A DNA stretch of 64,000 nucleotides from Pseudaquabacterium inlustre (GTDB taxonomy: Bacteria; Pseudomonadota; Gammaproteobacteria; Burkholderiales; Burkholderiaceae_C): assembly GCF_038066595.1 (NCBI RefSeq), contig NZ_JBBUTH010000011.1, positions 471,691-535,690 of the forward strand. The letters are read 5' to 3'. The position numbers and the translations under genes were made by a program. The notes below the pieces were generated by a model. That model was not told the origin of the DNA. It saw only the letters and a program-made list of their open reading frames with translations, and searched no databases. This document shows, piece after piece, positions 52,701 to 60,727 of this stretch; position 1 is the stretch's first letter; each line of letters starts with the position of its first letter.

Positions 52701-53048
52701 CGCCTTGTCGCCGAACATCGCCAGTTGCTCGGGCGCCGGCCCGACGAAGGTGATGCCGGCCGCCGCGCAGGCGCTGGCGAAATCCGCCCGTTCACTGAGG
52801 AAGCCGTAGCCTGGATGCACGGCGTCGCACCCCAGACGCTGCGCCGTGGCCACCAGCGTGGCGATGTCCAGGTAGGCGGTCGGGCCGGTGGCCTCCAGTG
52901 CCACGGCCTCGTCGGCCAGCAGCGTGTGCGGCGCGCCCACGTCGTCGCGGGCATAGACGCTGACGGTGGCGATGCCGAGGTCTTGCGCCGCGCGCAGGAT
53001 GCGCAGCGCGATCTCGCCGCGGTTGGCGACCAGCAGTTTCTTGAACAT
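49734..53048 (-). CDS. Single-chain acyl-CoA carboxylase (BC-BCCP-CT fusion)
   Basis: Biotin-dependent carboxylase with all parts on one chain, 1104 residues. BC domain (about 1-450): FKKLLVANRGEIALRILRAA, HPGYGFLSERADFA, KAVAGGGGRGMRAV and EANPRLQVEHTVTEAVTGVD. BCCP domain near residue 530: VLESMKMQHGIAAP with the biotin Lys. CT domain (from about 575): VAKRHAQGGRTARENIADL, GRCFAGNAALLGCADTIIAT, GGPAMIEGGGLG and TLCDTPGFMVGPEIE. This is the architecture of the long-chain acyl-CoA carboxylase (LCC) family. ATG at 53048 is chosen as GAGGA lies 5 bases before it; 53051 is also possible. The stop of the acyl-CoA synthetase gene overlaps that ribosome site, so the two are coupled. Confidence 0.92.
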   Translation of the reverse strand: MFKKLLVANRGEIALRILRAAQDLGIATVSVYARDDVGAPHTLLADEAVALEATGPTAYLDIATLVATAQRLGCDAVHPGYGFLSERADFASACAAAGITFVGPAPEQLAMFGDKARARALAAEHGVPLLPGTGAATLAELQAFFAEQRARDPHCGLMLKAVAGGGGRGMRAVIAPADLPEAYARCSAEAQAAFGIGDVYAERLIPRARHLEIQVIGDGRQVMALGERECTLQRRFQKLVEIAPSPTLPDALRQQLVQAALTLARASGYQSLGTFEFLVDESSTDLPFVFIEANPRLQVEHTVTEAVTGVDLVSAQIAIAAGRSLASLGLDPAAPPAPRGFAVQWRINAERLDAQGQAQAVSGLLTRCDFAAGPGVRVDTQARQGLSPSPHYDTLLAKLIVHHPGHGAEGWADVLRRSRRALGECRIEGLATNLPLLRALADHPALAGHAVHTRWLEAEWPALQPLLAAHADAHHASTATPAAAVADDTPPPGLQALRAPMAGRLVQFSVAEGALLADGAEALVLESMKMQHGIAAPLAARVAARRVAEGDFVQEGQVLLWLAPEDSAGTAVDEAATRSPDHIRPDLQRALDRIALTDDASRPEAVAKRHAQGGRTARENIADLCDDGSFIEYGGLAIAAQQRRRSLDDLQRNTPADGMVTGIGAVNGREFGPERSRTAVLAYDYTVLAGTQGWRNHHKKDRLLKVIHDWQLPTVLFAEGGGGRPGDVDMPIVAGLNNHTFSQFAALSGQVPFVGIVHGRCFAGNAALLGCADTIIATRSANIGMGGPAMIEGGGLGVYKPEEIGPAADLNRNGVIDILVDDEAAAVAATKQYLGYFQGRLGDGQWRYGDTRALRHTVPENRLRAYDMRALIRTLADEGSVLELRAGFGHGMVTALVRIAGRPMALLANNPHHLGGAIDPEAADKGARFLQLANAHGLPVLTLCDTPGFMVGPEIERQAQVRHACRLFVTAAHLTVPCFTVVVRKGYGLGAQAMAVGGFDAPVFTVAWPTGEFGAMGLEGAVRLGYRKELEAAAAGAERDALYDKLVAQQYANGSALNMAQTLEIDAVIDPADTRAWLVRGLDSAGAATRRGAADIGRRFIDCW

Positions 53049-53056
53049 CATGATCC

Positions 53057-54676
53057 TCAGACTTGGTCCTTGAGCAATCGGCGCAGCACCTTGCCGGCGC
53101 CGGTGGCAGGCAAGGCTTCGATGAAGCGCACGCTGCGCGGCGCCTTGTAGGTGGCCATGTTGTCGCGCGCCCACGCGATCAGCGCCGCCTCGTCCACGTC
53201 AGTGCCCGGCTTCTTCACGATGAAGGCGCGCACCACCTCGCCCTTGTCGGCATCGGCCACGCCGATCACCGCGGCCTGGGCCACGGCCGGGTGCTTGATC
53301 AGGATCGTCTCCACCTCTTCCGGGAACACGCTGTAGCCCGACACCTTGATCATCTCCTTGAAGCGGCCGATGAAGGTGAGGTAGCCCTCGGCATCCAGCA
53401 CGCCCATGTCGCCGGTGTGCACCCAGCCGTCGCGCAGGGTCTTGGCGGTGGCCTCGGGCTTGTTCCAGTAGCCCTGGAAGCTGCCGCGGCTCTTCAGCAC
53501 GATCTCGCCCACGGCGCCGGCGGGCTTCTCGGCGCCGGTGTCGGGGTCGAGGATGCGGATCGTGACGCCCGGCGCTGGCCGGCCGTGCGTGCCCCAGCGG
53601 ATGGCCTCGCGCGGCATGTAGGTGTCGCAGGTGTGGGTCTCGCTCAGGCCGTAGGCGGCCTCGAAGCTTTCGCAGTTCGGTGCATGCGCGCGCCACTGCG
53701 CGGCCAGCGGCTCAGTGAAGGTGATGCCGAAGCTGGTGACCGGGTTGACGCGCAGGCTGGTCAGATCCATCTCCTTCACGCCCGGCACCTGCATGCAGGC
53801 CACGTTCATCGGCGCGATGCTGTACCACCAGCTGACGCGGTGGCGGGCAATGGCCTGCAATGTGGCCACCGGGTCGAAGCGGTGCAGCAGCACCGTGGTG
53901 GCACCGGTGAACAGCGTCACGTCGATGCCCATCAGCATGCCGGCGATGTGGTACAGCGGCGCGATGGCCAGCAGCACGTCGTCGCCCCGCACGCCGTTGC
54001 AGCCGGCGCAGGCCGCGGTCTTGAACAGCGCGTTGTCGTGGCTGAGCATCGCGCCCTTGGGCAGTCCGGTGGTGCCCGAGGTGTAGGTCATCAGCGCGGT
54101 GTCCGCCAGCGTCACCTCGATGGCCGGCGCCGGGGCGCCGCTGCGCATCACGGCCAGAAAGTCTTCGCAGCCTGCGGGCACCTCGCGCGGCGCGCTGCGC
54201 AGCGCCTGCAACTCGGCCGGCACATCGAGCGTGGGGTGCTCGGGCAGCAGATCAGCGTAATGCACCACGAACACCTGCTGCAGCGCGGTCTGCGCCCGCA
54301 CCTGCTCGACGATGGGCAGCAGCGGCGCGGCGGCCACGATGACGCGGGCCTTCAGGTCGTCGAGCTGGTACTGCAGCTCATGCGCCTTGTTCAGCGGGCC
54401 GCAGGGGCAGACCACGGCGCCGGCCTTCTGGATGCCCACATGCGCCACCACGTACTGCGGGCAGTTGCCCATGAACAGCGCCACCGGCTCGCCGCGCTGC
54501 ACGCCGCTGGCCACCAGGCGCGCGGCAAAGGCGTCGCTGGCCGCGTCGAGTTCGGCATAGCTCAGGGCTGCGCCGTACCACAGGAAGGCGGGCTTGGCCG
54601 GTTGCGTTCGAGCGTACTGGCGCAGGTAGGCGTGCAGCGGCGCGGCGAGCGGGATGTCCACGGTGCGGTCGCTCAT
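53057..54676 (-). CDS. AMP-dependent acyl-CoA synthetase
   Basis: Activates a carboxylic acid with ATP and CoA. The ATG at 54676 (MSDRTVDIPLAAPL) has AAGGGGG 6 bases upstream; 539 residues. Motifs: MTYTSGTTGLPKGAMLSHDN (ATP/AMP loop), YGLSETHTCDTY, GWVHTGDMGVLDAEGYL and IKVSGYSVFPEEVE, with the catalytic Lys in GAGKVLRRLLK near the end. The product acyl-CoA is probably the substrate of the neighbouring carboxylase. Acid specificity is unknown (medium chain or branched are options). Confidence 0.93.
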   Translation of the reverse strand: MSDRTVDIPLAAPLHAYLRQYARTQPAKPAFLWYGAALSYAELDAASDAFAARLVASGVQRGEPVALFMGNCPQYVVAHVGIQKAGAVVCPCGPLNKAHELQYQLDDLKARVIVAAAPLLPIVEQVRAQTALQQVFVVHYADLLPEHPTLDVPAELQALRSAPREVPAGCEDFLAVMRSGAPAPAIEVTLADTALMTYTSGTTGLPKGAMLSHDNALFKTAACAGCNGVRGDDVLLAIAPLYHIAGMLMGIDVTLFTGATTVLLHRFDPVATLQAIARHRVSWWYSIAPMNVACMQVPGVKEMDLTSLRVNPVTSFGITFTEPLAAQWRAHAPNCESFEAAYGLSETHTCDTYMPREAIRWGTHGRPAPGVTIRILDPDTGAEKPAGAVGEIVLKSRGSFQGYWNKPEATAKTLRDGWVHTGDMGVLDAEGYLTFIGRFKEMIKVSGYSVFPEEVETILIKHPAVAQAAVIGVADADKGEVVRAFIVKKPGTDVDEAALIAWARDNMATYKAPRSVRFIEALPATGAGKVLRRLLKDQV

Positions 54677-54816
54677 TCGGCCCCCTTGCTGCTGCGCGCC
54701 GTCCCCCCGTGGGGGAATTCGCTCTTGAAGCGGTTCTGCGAGCTCATGGCGGGCTCCGGTTCGGGTTAACGATGTCACGGCCGGGCTTGCTGTGGGTGGC
54801 CGGGTGGTAGAAGAAT

Positions 54817-54832
54817 GCTACTCATGGGTAGC
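54817..54832. promoter_or_regulatory. Candidate TetR operator in the divergent gap
   Basis: GCTACTCATGGGTAGC is a 16-bp palindrome with one central mismatch, 5 bases before the TetR ATG and in the 161-base gap between divergent genes, where the regulator would control both directions. Confidence 0.55.
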
Positions 54833-54837
54833 TTGTC

Positions 54838-55560
54838 ATGCGCTCGGTGAATCCACCTGTCTCCGCCGCGTCAGCCGGGCCGGGGCCTGTGGCGCGCGGG
54901 CAGCGTGGGCCGCGGCAACGCCAGCCCACGGCCGGCACCGATGCCAAGCGCGAGGCCATCCTGCGCGCCGCCGAGTCGCTGTTCCACACCCAGGGCTATG
55001 CGCGCACCACTATCGACCAGGTGGCCGAGCGGCTGGGCGTGACCAAGCCCTTCGTCTATTACTACTTCCGCAACAAGCAGGAACTGTTCGAGACGCTGAG
55101 CTGGACGCCCGCGGTGGCCTGCTTCACCGTGCTGGACGACGGTACGCTCGATCAGCTGCCCGCGCACCAGCAGGCCGCGCAGGCGCTGGAGCGCCTGATC
55201 CGCGCCACGCTGGCGCATTACCCGGCGGCCTTCTTCTCGTACCGCGAGCCGCAGGCCTACCGGCCCGAGTACCTGGCCGAGCAGAAGCGCCTGGCCCACC
55301 ACTTCTACGACAAGTTCTGCGCCCTGCTGGAGCGTGGCCGTGCCGAGGGCACGCTGCGCTTCGCCGCCGACCAGGAGACGCGCATCACCGCGCTGGCGGC
55401 CTGCAGCCTGCCGGGCTTTCTGTACAGCTGGTACCGCCCCGAGGGGCGGCTGCCGGCCGAGGCCGTGGTGCAGCAGCTCAGCCGCCTGGCCTGGCGCGTG
55501 ATCGGCCTGGCCGACATGCCCGATCCAACCCCAACTGCCCAGAGGAGACGCTGTCCATGA
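54838..55560 (+). CDS. TetR-family transcriptional regulator
   Basis: 240-residue repressor-type protein. After a 30-residue basic Pro-rich extension, the helix-turn-helix domain is DAKREAILRAAESLFHTQGYARTTIDQVAERLGVTKPFVYYYF. The C-terminal ligand-binding half is helical with AAFFSYREPQAYRPEYLAEQ. The extension is unusual; a later start would remove it, but no in-frame ATG is nearer the domain. Likely ligand is an acyl-CoA. It overlaps the binding-protein gene by 4 bases, so both form one transcript. Confidence 0.9.
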   Translation: MRSVNPPVSAASAGPGPVARGQRGPRQRQPTAGTDAKREAILRAAESLFHTQGYARTTIDQVAERLGVTKPFVYYYFRNKQELFETLSWTPAVACFTVLDDGTLDQLPAHQQAAQALERLIRATLAHYPAAFFSYREPQAYRPEYLAEQKRLAHHFYDKFCALLERGRAEGTLRFAADQETRITALAACSLPGFLYSWYRPEGRLPAEAVVQQLSRLAWRVIGLADMPDPTPTAQRRRCP

Positions 55561-56831
55561 TCCGCAAGACCCTTCGCACCACGGCCATGGCGGCAGCACT
55601 GATGACCGGCCTGTTGGCCGCGCCGCAGGCTGGCGCGGCCGACAGCAGCTTCAAGCTGGCCTTCATCGATCCGCTGTCGGGGCCGTTCGCGTCGGTGGGC
55701 GAGCTGATGCTGGCGCATGTGCAGTTCGCGGTGGCCGACATCAACGCCAAGGGTGGCGCCAACGCCGGCGCGGCGGGCAAGGTGAAGCTGGACCTGCTGC
55801 AGTTCGACAGCAAGCTGTCGGCCCAGGAAAGCCAGAGCGCGCTGCAGTCGGCCATCGACCAGGGCGCGCGGGTGATCGTCACCGGGGGCTCGGGCTCCAC
55901 CGTGGTGGCGGCGCTGATCGACGCGGCGGCCAAGCACAACGAGCGCAACCCCGACCGCCAGGTGATCGTGCTGAACCACTCGTCGATCGACCCCGACCTG
56001 ACCGGCAGGCGCTGCAGCTTCTGGCACTTCCAGCTGGAGGCCAACACCGCGATGAAGATGAAGGCCCTGGCCAACACCATCAAGCGCACGCCCGAGGTCA
56101 AGAGCGCCTACCTGCTGAACCAGGACTATGCCCATGGCCGGCAATGGGCCAAGTACGGGCAGGAGCTGGTGGGCCTGGCGCGGCCGGATGTGAAGTTCGT
56201 CGGCAGTGACTTCCACCCCATCGGCCGGGTGAAGGACTTCGCGCCCTACCTCAGCAAGGTGAAGGCCGCGGGGGCCGACACGCTGATCACCGGCAACTGG
56301 GGCCAGGACATGACCCTGCTGCTGCGCGCCGCCGCCGATGCGGGCATGAACCTGCGCTACTACAACCACAGCGCGGGCGCGTTCCCCGGCACCGTGACGG
56401 CCATGAGCCTGGCCAAGCTGGGCCAGCTGACCTGGGTGGCCGAGTGGCACCCCGGCCAGGCCGACACCCCCAAGGTGGATGCGCTGGCCAAGGCCTTCAA
56501 GGTCAAGAGCGGCAAGGACTTCCTGGCGCCGCGCATCGACATGACGCCGCGCTTCGTGGCCGCGGCCATCGAGAAGGCCAAGTCGCTGGAGCCGATCAAG
56601 ATCGCCCGCGCGATGGAAGACCTGAGCTTCGACACCAGCGTGGGCCCGGTGCGCATGCGCGCCGAGGACCACCAGCTGCTGCTGCCCCAGGTGGTGAACA
56701 CCATCGCGCCGGTGGATGGCAAGGCCGTGAAGGTGGGCTACGAGGGCACGAACTGGGGCTTCCGCACCGATGCAGCCTTTGGCGGCAATGAGCTGGCGCA
56801 GGGCACGGAGTGCAAGATGGTCAGGCCCTAG
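55557..56831 (+). CDS. ABC transporter substrate-binding protein, LivK-type
   Basis: Periplasmic solute-binding protein of 424 residues (type 1 periplasmic fold). GAGGAG precedes the ATG. Signal peptide AAALMTGLLAAPQAGAA, then SSFKLAFIDPLSGPFASVGE typical of branched-chain amino-acid-type receptors; also FDSKLSAQESQSALQSAIDQ and LNQDYAHGRQWAKYGQELVG. No livHMGF permease or ATPase genes are nearby, so the transporter is elsewhere or the protein serves as a sensor. In this context the ligand is probably an aromatic or branched acid. Confidence 0.9.
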   Translation: MIRKTLRTTAMAAALMTGLLAAPQAGAADSSFKLAFIDPLSGPFASVGELMLAHVQFAVADINAKGGANAGAAGKVKLDLLQFDSKLSAQESQSALQSAIDQGARVIVTGGSGSTVVAALIDAAAKHNERNPDRQVIVLNHSSIDPDLTGRRCSFWHFQLEANTAMKMKALANTIKRTPEVKSAYLLNQDYAHGRQWAKYGQELVGLARPDVKFVGSDFHPIGRVKDFAPYLSKVKAAGADTLITGNWGQDMTLLLRAAADAGMNLRYYNHSAGAFPGTVTAMSLAKLGQLTWVAEWHPGQADTPKVDALAKAFKVKSGKDFLAPRIDMTPRFVAAAIEKAKSLEPIKIARAMEDLSFDTSVGPVRMRAEDHQLLLPQVVNTIAPVDGKAVKVGYEGTNWGFRTDAAFGGNELAQGTECKMVRP

Positions 56832-56835
56832 AAAT

Positions 56836-56920
56836 GGAGCACCCGGCCTCGCGGATACGCGAGGCCACCCGCCGAGCGGGTGCGGGCCGGCTTGGGGCGG
56901 CCCGGCGCTCAGCCCGCTGT
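56836..56920 (+). repeat. Structured interspersed repeat, copy B
   Basis: Reference copy: GGAGCACCCGG, main hairpin GGCCTCGCG-GAT-ACGCGAGGCC, second hairpin CACCCGC-CGA-GCGGGTG, then GGGCCG...CGGCCC. Relative to copy A (4716-4800) the main stem sequence is changed on both arms so that pairing is kept. It lies just after the stop of the binding-protein gene and before the ileS terminator. Confidence 0.75.
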
Positions 56921-56936
56921 CGCCGATCCCATGCAA

Positions 56937-56960
56937 AAGGGCCACCCGAGGGTGGCCCTT
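56937..56960 (-). terminator. Bidirectional terminator after ileS
   Basis: AAGGGCCACC and GGTGGCCCTT form a 10-bp stem around a 4-base loop. On the minus strand it is followed by TTTT-type bases, 23 bases after the ileS stop. On the plus strand TTGTT follows, so it may also serve the binding-protein gene. Confidence 0.85.
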
Positions 56961-56982
56961 GTTCATTGGCGCAAGGCCGGCA

Positions 56983-59847
56983 TCACGCCACCGTGCGCAC
57001 CTCGCCCTCGCCATGCAGGTTGCTGGTGCAGCGGCCGCACAGCGTGGGGTGGGCGCTGTCGTGGCCCACATCGTCGCGCCAGTGCCAGCAGCGCTCGCAC
57101 TTCTGGGCGTTGCTGGGCGTCACGGTGATGGCCAGTTCCGGCGCTTTGGCCAGCTGGGCCACCGAGGTGATGAACACGAACTTCAGGTCCTCGCCCAGGC
57201 TGGCCAGCAGGCCGTGGGTTTCCGGCGGTGCGGCCACGGTCACGTTGGCCTGCAGCGACGAACCCACGCCGCCCTCGGTGCGCACGGCCTCGATGGCCTT
57301 GTTCACCGCATCGCGCACCTCGCGCACGGCGGCCCACTTGGCCAGCAGTGCGGCGTCGGGCGTGGCGCCCACGTCGGCGAAGTTCCAATAGGTCTGCAGG
57401 AAGATGCTGCCCTGGCCCGGCGCGAAGATGGCCCAGGCTTCTTCGGCGGTGAAGCTGCAGAACGGCGCCATCCAGCGCAGCATGGCGTGCGTGATCTGCC
57501 ACAGCGCGGTTTGCGCGCTGCGGCGTGCCAGGCTCTTGGGCGCGGTGGTGTAGAGGCGGTCCTTCAGCACATCCAGGTAGAACGCGCCCAGGTCTTCCGA
57601 GCAGTACACCTGCAGCTTGGACACGACCGGGTGGAACTCGTACACCTCGTAGTGCTTCAGGATCTCGGCCTGGAACTCGGCCGCGCGCGCCAGCGCAAAG
57701 CGGTCGATCTCCAGCATCTGCGCGGCCGGCACCGCATCGGTGGCCGGGTCGAAGTCGCTCACATTGGCCAGCAGGAAGCGCAGCGTGTTGCGGATGCGGC
57801 GGTAGGCATCCACCACGCGGGCCAGGATCTTGTCGTCGCCGGCGATGTCGCCCGAGTAGTCGGACGCCGCCACCCACAGGCGGATGATCTCGCCGCCCAG
57901 CTTCTGGCTCACGGCCTGCGGCTCGATGCCGTTGCCCAGGCTCTTGCTCATCTTGCGGCCCTGGCTGTCCACGGTGAAGCCGTGGGTCAGCAGGCCGCGG
58001 TAGGGCGCGCGGCCGTAGATGGCGCAGGCCAGCAGCAGCGAGCTGTGGAACCAGCCGCGGTGCTGGTCATGGCCTTCCAGGTACAGGTCGGCCTCGGGGC
58101 CCACGTCGTGGTGGCCCAGGCTGCCGCCGGTGTTGGCATGCGTGCCGCGCAGCACATGCCAGAACGTGCTGCCCGAGTCGAACCACACCTCCAGGATGTC
58201 GCTGCTCTTGGTGTAGTGCGGCGCATCGGTGGCGCCGAGGATGTCTTCCACCGTGGCGCGGCTCCAGGCCTCAATGCCGCCTTCCTCGACGATGCTGGCC
58301 GCTCGGTCCAGGATGGCCATGGTGTCGGGGTGCAGCTCGCCCGTCTCCTTGTGCAGGAAGAAGGGCACCGGCACGCCCCAGCTGCGCTGGCGGCTGATGC
58401 ACCAATCGGGCCGGTTGGCGATCATGTCGCGCAGGCGGGCCTTGCCGTTCTCGGGGTAGAAGCTCGTGTGGTCGATGGCGTCCAGCGCCATCTGGCGCAG
58501 CGTCTTGGGCGCCTTGTCCTTGGTGAACACACCCTCGCCCTCGTCCATGCGCACGAACCACTGGGCCGCTGCACGGTAGATCACCGGGCTCTTGTGGCGC
58601 CAGCAGTGCGGGTAGCTGTGGCTGATGGTCTCGGTGGCCATCAGATGGCCGGCGTTCTTCAGCGCCTCCAGGATGACCGGCACGGCCTTCCAGATCTGCT
58701 GGCCACCGAACAGCGGGAAGTCGGCCGCGTACACGCCATTGCCGCCGACCGGGTTCAGGATGTCGTCCACGCCCATGCCGTGGGCGCGGCAGGAGTTGAA
58801 GTCGTCCACACCGTAGGCCGGCGACGAGTGCACGATGCCGGTGCCGTCGTCGGCGGTGGCGTACTCGGCCAGGTAGACCGGGCTCAGGCGGTCGTAGCCG
58901 GCGTCCACATGGGCCAGCGGGTGGCGGAAGTTCAAGCCGCCCAGCTTCTCGCCCAGCGTGGTGGCCAGCACCGTGCCGGCGATGCCGTAGCGTGCCAGGC
59001 ACTTTTCCACCAGGCTGGCAGCGAGCACCAGCAAACCCTTGTCGGTGTCGACCAGCGCATATTCCAGCACCGGGTTCAGGTTCAGCGCCTGGTTGGCCGG
59101 AATGGTCCATGCCGTGGTGGTCCAGATGACCACGAAAGCGGGTTTGTCGAGTTTGTTCAGGCCAAATGCGGCCGCGAGTTTCTCGGGCTCGGCCGACGGG
59201 AATGCCACGTCCAGCGTCTGGCTTTTCTTGTCGGCATATTCAATTTCGAACTCGGCCAGCGACGAGCCGCAATCAAAACACCAGTAAACCGGCTTCAAAC
59301 CCCGGTAGACAAAACCCCGCTCGATCACGCGCTTGAAGGCGCGGATTTCACCGGCCTCGTTGGCGAAATCCATCGTGCGATAAGGTTTCTTCCAGTCGCC
59401 CAAAACCCCCAGGCGCTGGAAATCCACCATCTGCTGGGCGATTTGCTCGGTGGCGTAGGCGCGGCTCTTGGCCTGCATGTCGTCACGGCTGAGCGTGCGG
59501 CCATGCTTCTTCTCGATCGCGTTCTCGATCGGCAGGCCGTGGCAGTCCCAGCCCGGCACGTACTGGGCGTCGAAGCCGGCCAGCTGCCGCGCCTTGACGA
59601 TCATGTCCTTGAGCACCTTGTTGACGGCGTGACCCATGTGGATCTGGCCGTTGGCGTAGGGCGGGCCGTCGTGCAGGATGAACTTGGGGGCGTTGCAGCG
59701 TGCATCGCGCAGCCGCTGGTACAGGCCGTCGTCGTTCCACTGCTTCACCCAGCCCGGCTCGCGCTTGGGCAGGTCGCCGCGCATCGGGAACGGGGTGTCG
59801 GGCAGGTTCAGGGTGGCGCGGTAGTCCGGGGTGGTGGAGTCGGTCAT
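56983..59847 (-). CDS. ileS: Isoleucyl-tRNA synthetase
   Basis: Charges tRNA-Ile. The 954-residue product is a normal class I bacterial enzyme: PYANGQIHMGHAVNK (HIGH box), YVPGWDCHGLPIE, GWDCHGLPIE editing/catalytic region, GRKMSKSLGNGIEP (KMSKS box) and C-terminal zinc site CERCWHWRDDVG...CGRCTSNL. No ribosome site is seen before the ATG. The ribF and lspA genes that often flank ileS in this group are both absent, and a terminator follows. Confidence 0.98.
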   Translation of the reverse strand: MTDSTTPDYRATLNLPDTPFPMRGDLPKREPGWVKQWNDDGLYQRLRDARCNAPKFILHDGPPYANGQIHMGHAVNKVLKDMIVKARQLAGFDAQYVPGWDCHGLPIENAIEKKHGRTLSRDDMQAKSRAYATEQIAQQMVDFQRLGVLGDWKKPYRTMDFANEAGEIRAFKRVIERGFVYRGLKPVYWCFDCGSSLAEFEIEYADKKSQTLDVAFPSAEPEKLAAAFGLNKLDKPAFVVIWTTTAWTIPANQALNLNPVLEYALVDTDKGLLVLAASLVEKCLARYGIAGTVLATTLGEKLGGLNFRHPLAHVDAGYDRLSPVYLAEYATADDGTGIVHSSPAYGVDDFNSCRAHGMGVDDILNPVGGNGVYAADFPLFGGQQIWKAVPVILEALKNAGHLMATETISHSYPHCWRHKSPVIYRAAAQWFVRMDEGEGVFTKDKAPKTLRQMALDAIDHTSFYPENGKARLRDMIANRPDWCISRQRSWGVPVPFFLHKETGELHPDTMAILDRAASIVEEGGIEAWSRATVEDILGATDAPHYTKSSDILEVWFDSGSTFWHVLRGTHANTGGSLGHHDVGPEADLYLEGHDQHRGWFHSSLLLACAIYGRAPYRGLLTHGFTVDSQGRKMSKSLGNGIEPQAVSQKLGGEIIRLWVAASDYSGDIAGDDKILARVVDAYRRIRNTLRFLLANVSDFDPATDAVPAAQMLEIDRFALARAAEFQAEILKHYEVYEFHPVVSKLQVYCSEDLGAFYLDVLKDRLYTTAPKSLARRSAQTALWQITHAMLRWMAPFCSFTAEEAWAIFAPGQGSIFLQTYWNFADVGATPDAALLAKWAAVREVRDAVNKAIEAVRTEGGVGSSLQANVTVAAPPETHGLLASLGEDLKFVFITSVAQLAKAPELAITVTPSNAQKCERCWHWRDDVGHDSAHPTLCGRCTSNLHGEGEVRTVA

Positions 59848-60453
59848 GGCGGCGGGCGCCGAGCGGCGGCGCGAGAAGGCTTGAATTCAAGGGGGGGGGG
59901 CGCACACAGAGGTCGAAGACCGTCTGTTGGCGGCGGCCCGCGCGGGCTGCCGCACCTGGCGCAGGTGGCACCTAGATCGTCGCGGTGCGTCGAATTCGGT
60001 CGCGCGTCAGCTGGCGGCGCGTGGATGCGTGGCCGCAGTTCGTCCGATGCTTGGCGTCGCCCATCGGGCGATTGTACGGGTGCCTGTGCGGGCGCCTGCT
60101 CGGGGGGCCGCGTGGTGCCCGTCGGGCAGGCTGGCGCGGCTGGGTGGGGGCTGTGCCGTCCGCGGCGTCAAGTGCATGTCGCCGTCGCTGGACGAGAAGC
60201 TCCTCGAATCCAGTGCTTTTGCAGATTTTGCACGGCAGGGTTTCACGGTAGCGGGTGTTGCGGGGCGAGGCCGTCGCCTATTGATCTTCGGCGTCGGGCA
60301 GCATGCCGGGCGGTTGCTGCATGTGTCTGCAGGTGTCGCGCGGGTTGCTGCAAGGGCCGAGCTCCGGTGGCACGTCGGAAAACTTGACGATCGCTTGTCG
60401 GGAGTTCTTGTTCCGATGCCTAAGTGGTTGATCTTGCGACGGGCCATGTCAGA
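59848..60453. other. Long spacer with G10 tract, no convincing gene
   Basis: About 600 bases between ileS and the sigma-54 promoter. It contains the 12-bp palindrome CTTGAATTCAAG (59880-59891) running into ten G residues (59891-59900), and a TACAAT hexamer on the minus strand (60070-60075) as a possible ileS -10 box. Open frames crossing it show no recognisable protein, and composition drops toward lower GC after about 60200. Sequence and length of the G tract may be unreliable. Confidence 0.6.
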
Positions 60454-60469
60454 TGGCACAAGATTTGCT
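60454..60469 (+). promoter_or_regulatory. Sigma-54 promoter (-24/-12)
   Basis: TGGCAC-N5-TTGCT matches the sigma-54 consensus (TGGCAC-N5-TTGCA/T) exactly, 87 bases before the PEP-CTERM gene ATG. Known PEP-CTERM systems often use the PrsK/PrsR two-component pair with RpoN, which fits. Confidence 0.85.
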
Positions 60470-60556
60470 GAAAATGAAGGTTCGTGCGGAAGTGTGAACG
60501 AGCGCACGACTGCCGAGTCGGGCGCAAAGTTGTTGTTCTCTTTGGTTGGAGTGATC

Positions 60557-60721
60557 ATGAAATCGATTCTGAAGTTTGTTGGCGCCGTTGCGCTTGGTTC
60601 GTTCGCAACCGTTGGCGTGGCTATGGCTGGCCCGAACCTGGTGCCGGAACCGGGATCGATCGCCCTCGTGGGTTTGGCCGTTGGCGCCTTGGTCGTTGCC
60701 TCTCGCGGTAGCAAGAAGTGA
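60557..60721 (+). CDS. Minimal PEP-CTERM protein (54 residues)
   Basis: Starts at the ATG at 60557 with GGAG 5 bases upstream. Residues 1-24 are a signal peptide (KSILKFVGAVALGSFATVGV, then AMA). Only about five residues separate it from the C-terminal PEP-CTERM signal: VPEPGSIALVGLAVGALVVA followed by SRGSKK. The tail is the site used by exosortase for cleavage and anchoring. So the exported mature part is almost nothing. In floc-forming Zoogloea a small PEP-CTERM protein is needed for flocculation, which suggests an exopolysaccharide-related role by analogy. The upstream in-frame opening has no protein features. Confidence 0.82.
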   Translation: MKSILKFVGAVALGSFATVGVAMAGPNLVPEPGSIALVGLAVGALVVASRGSKK

Positions 60722-60727
60722 TCGGAT

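Noticed and set aside
59989..60075. Possible 18-codon leader peptide after a minus-strand TACAAT upstream of ileS
   Set aside because: Too short and without isoleucine codon enrichment beyond one; no attenuator structure seen.
59927..60556. Upstream in-frame extension of the PEP-CTERM gene
   Set aside because: No protein features, contains the sigma-54 promoter, and would bury the signal peptide in the middle of the product.
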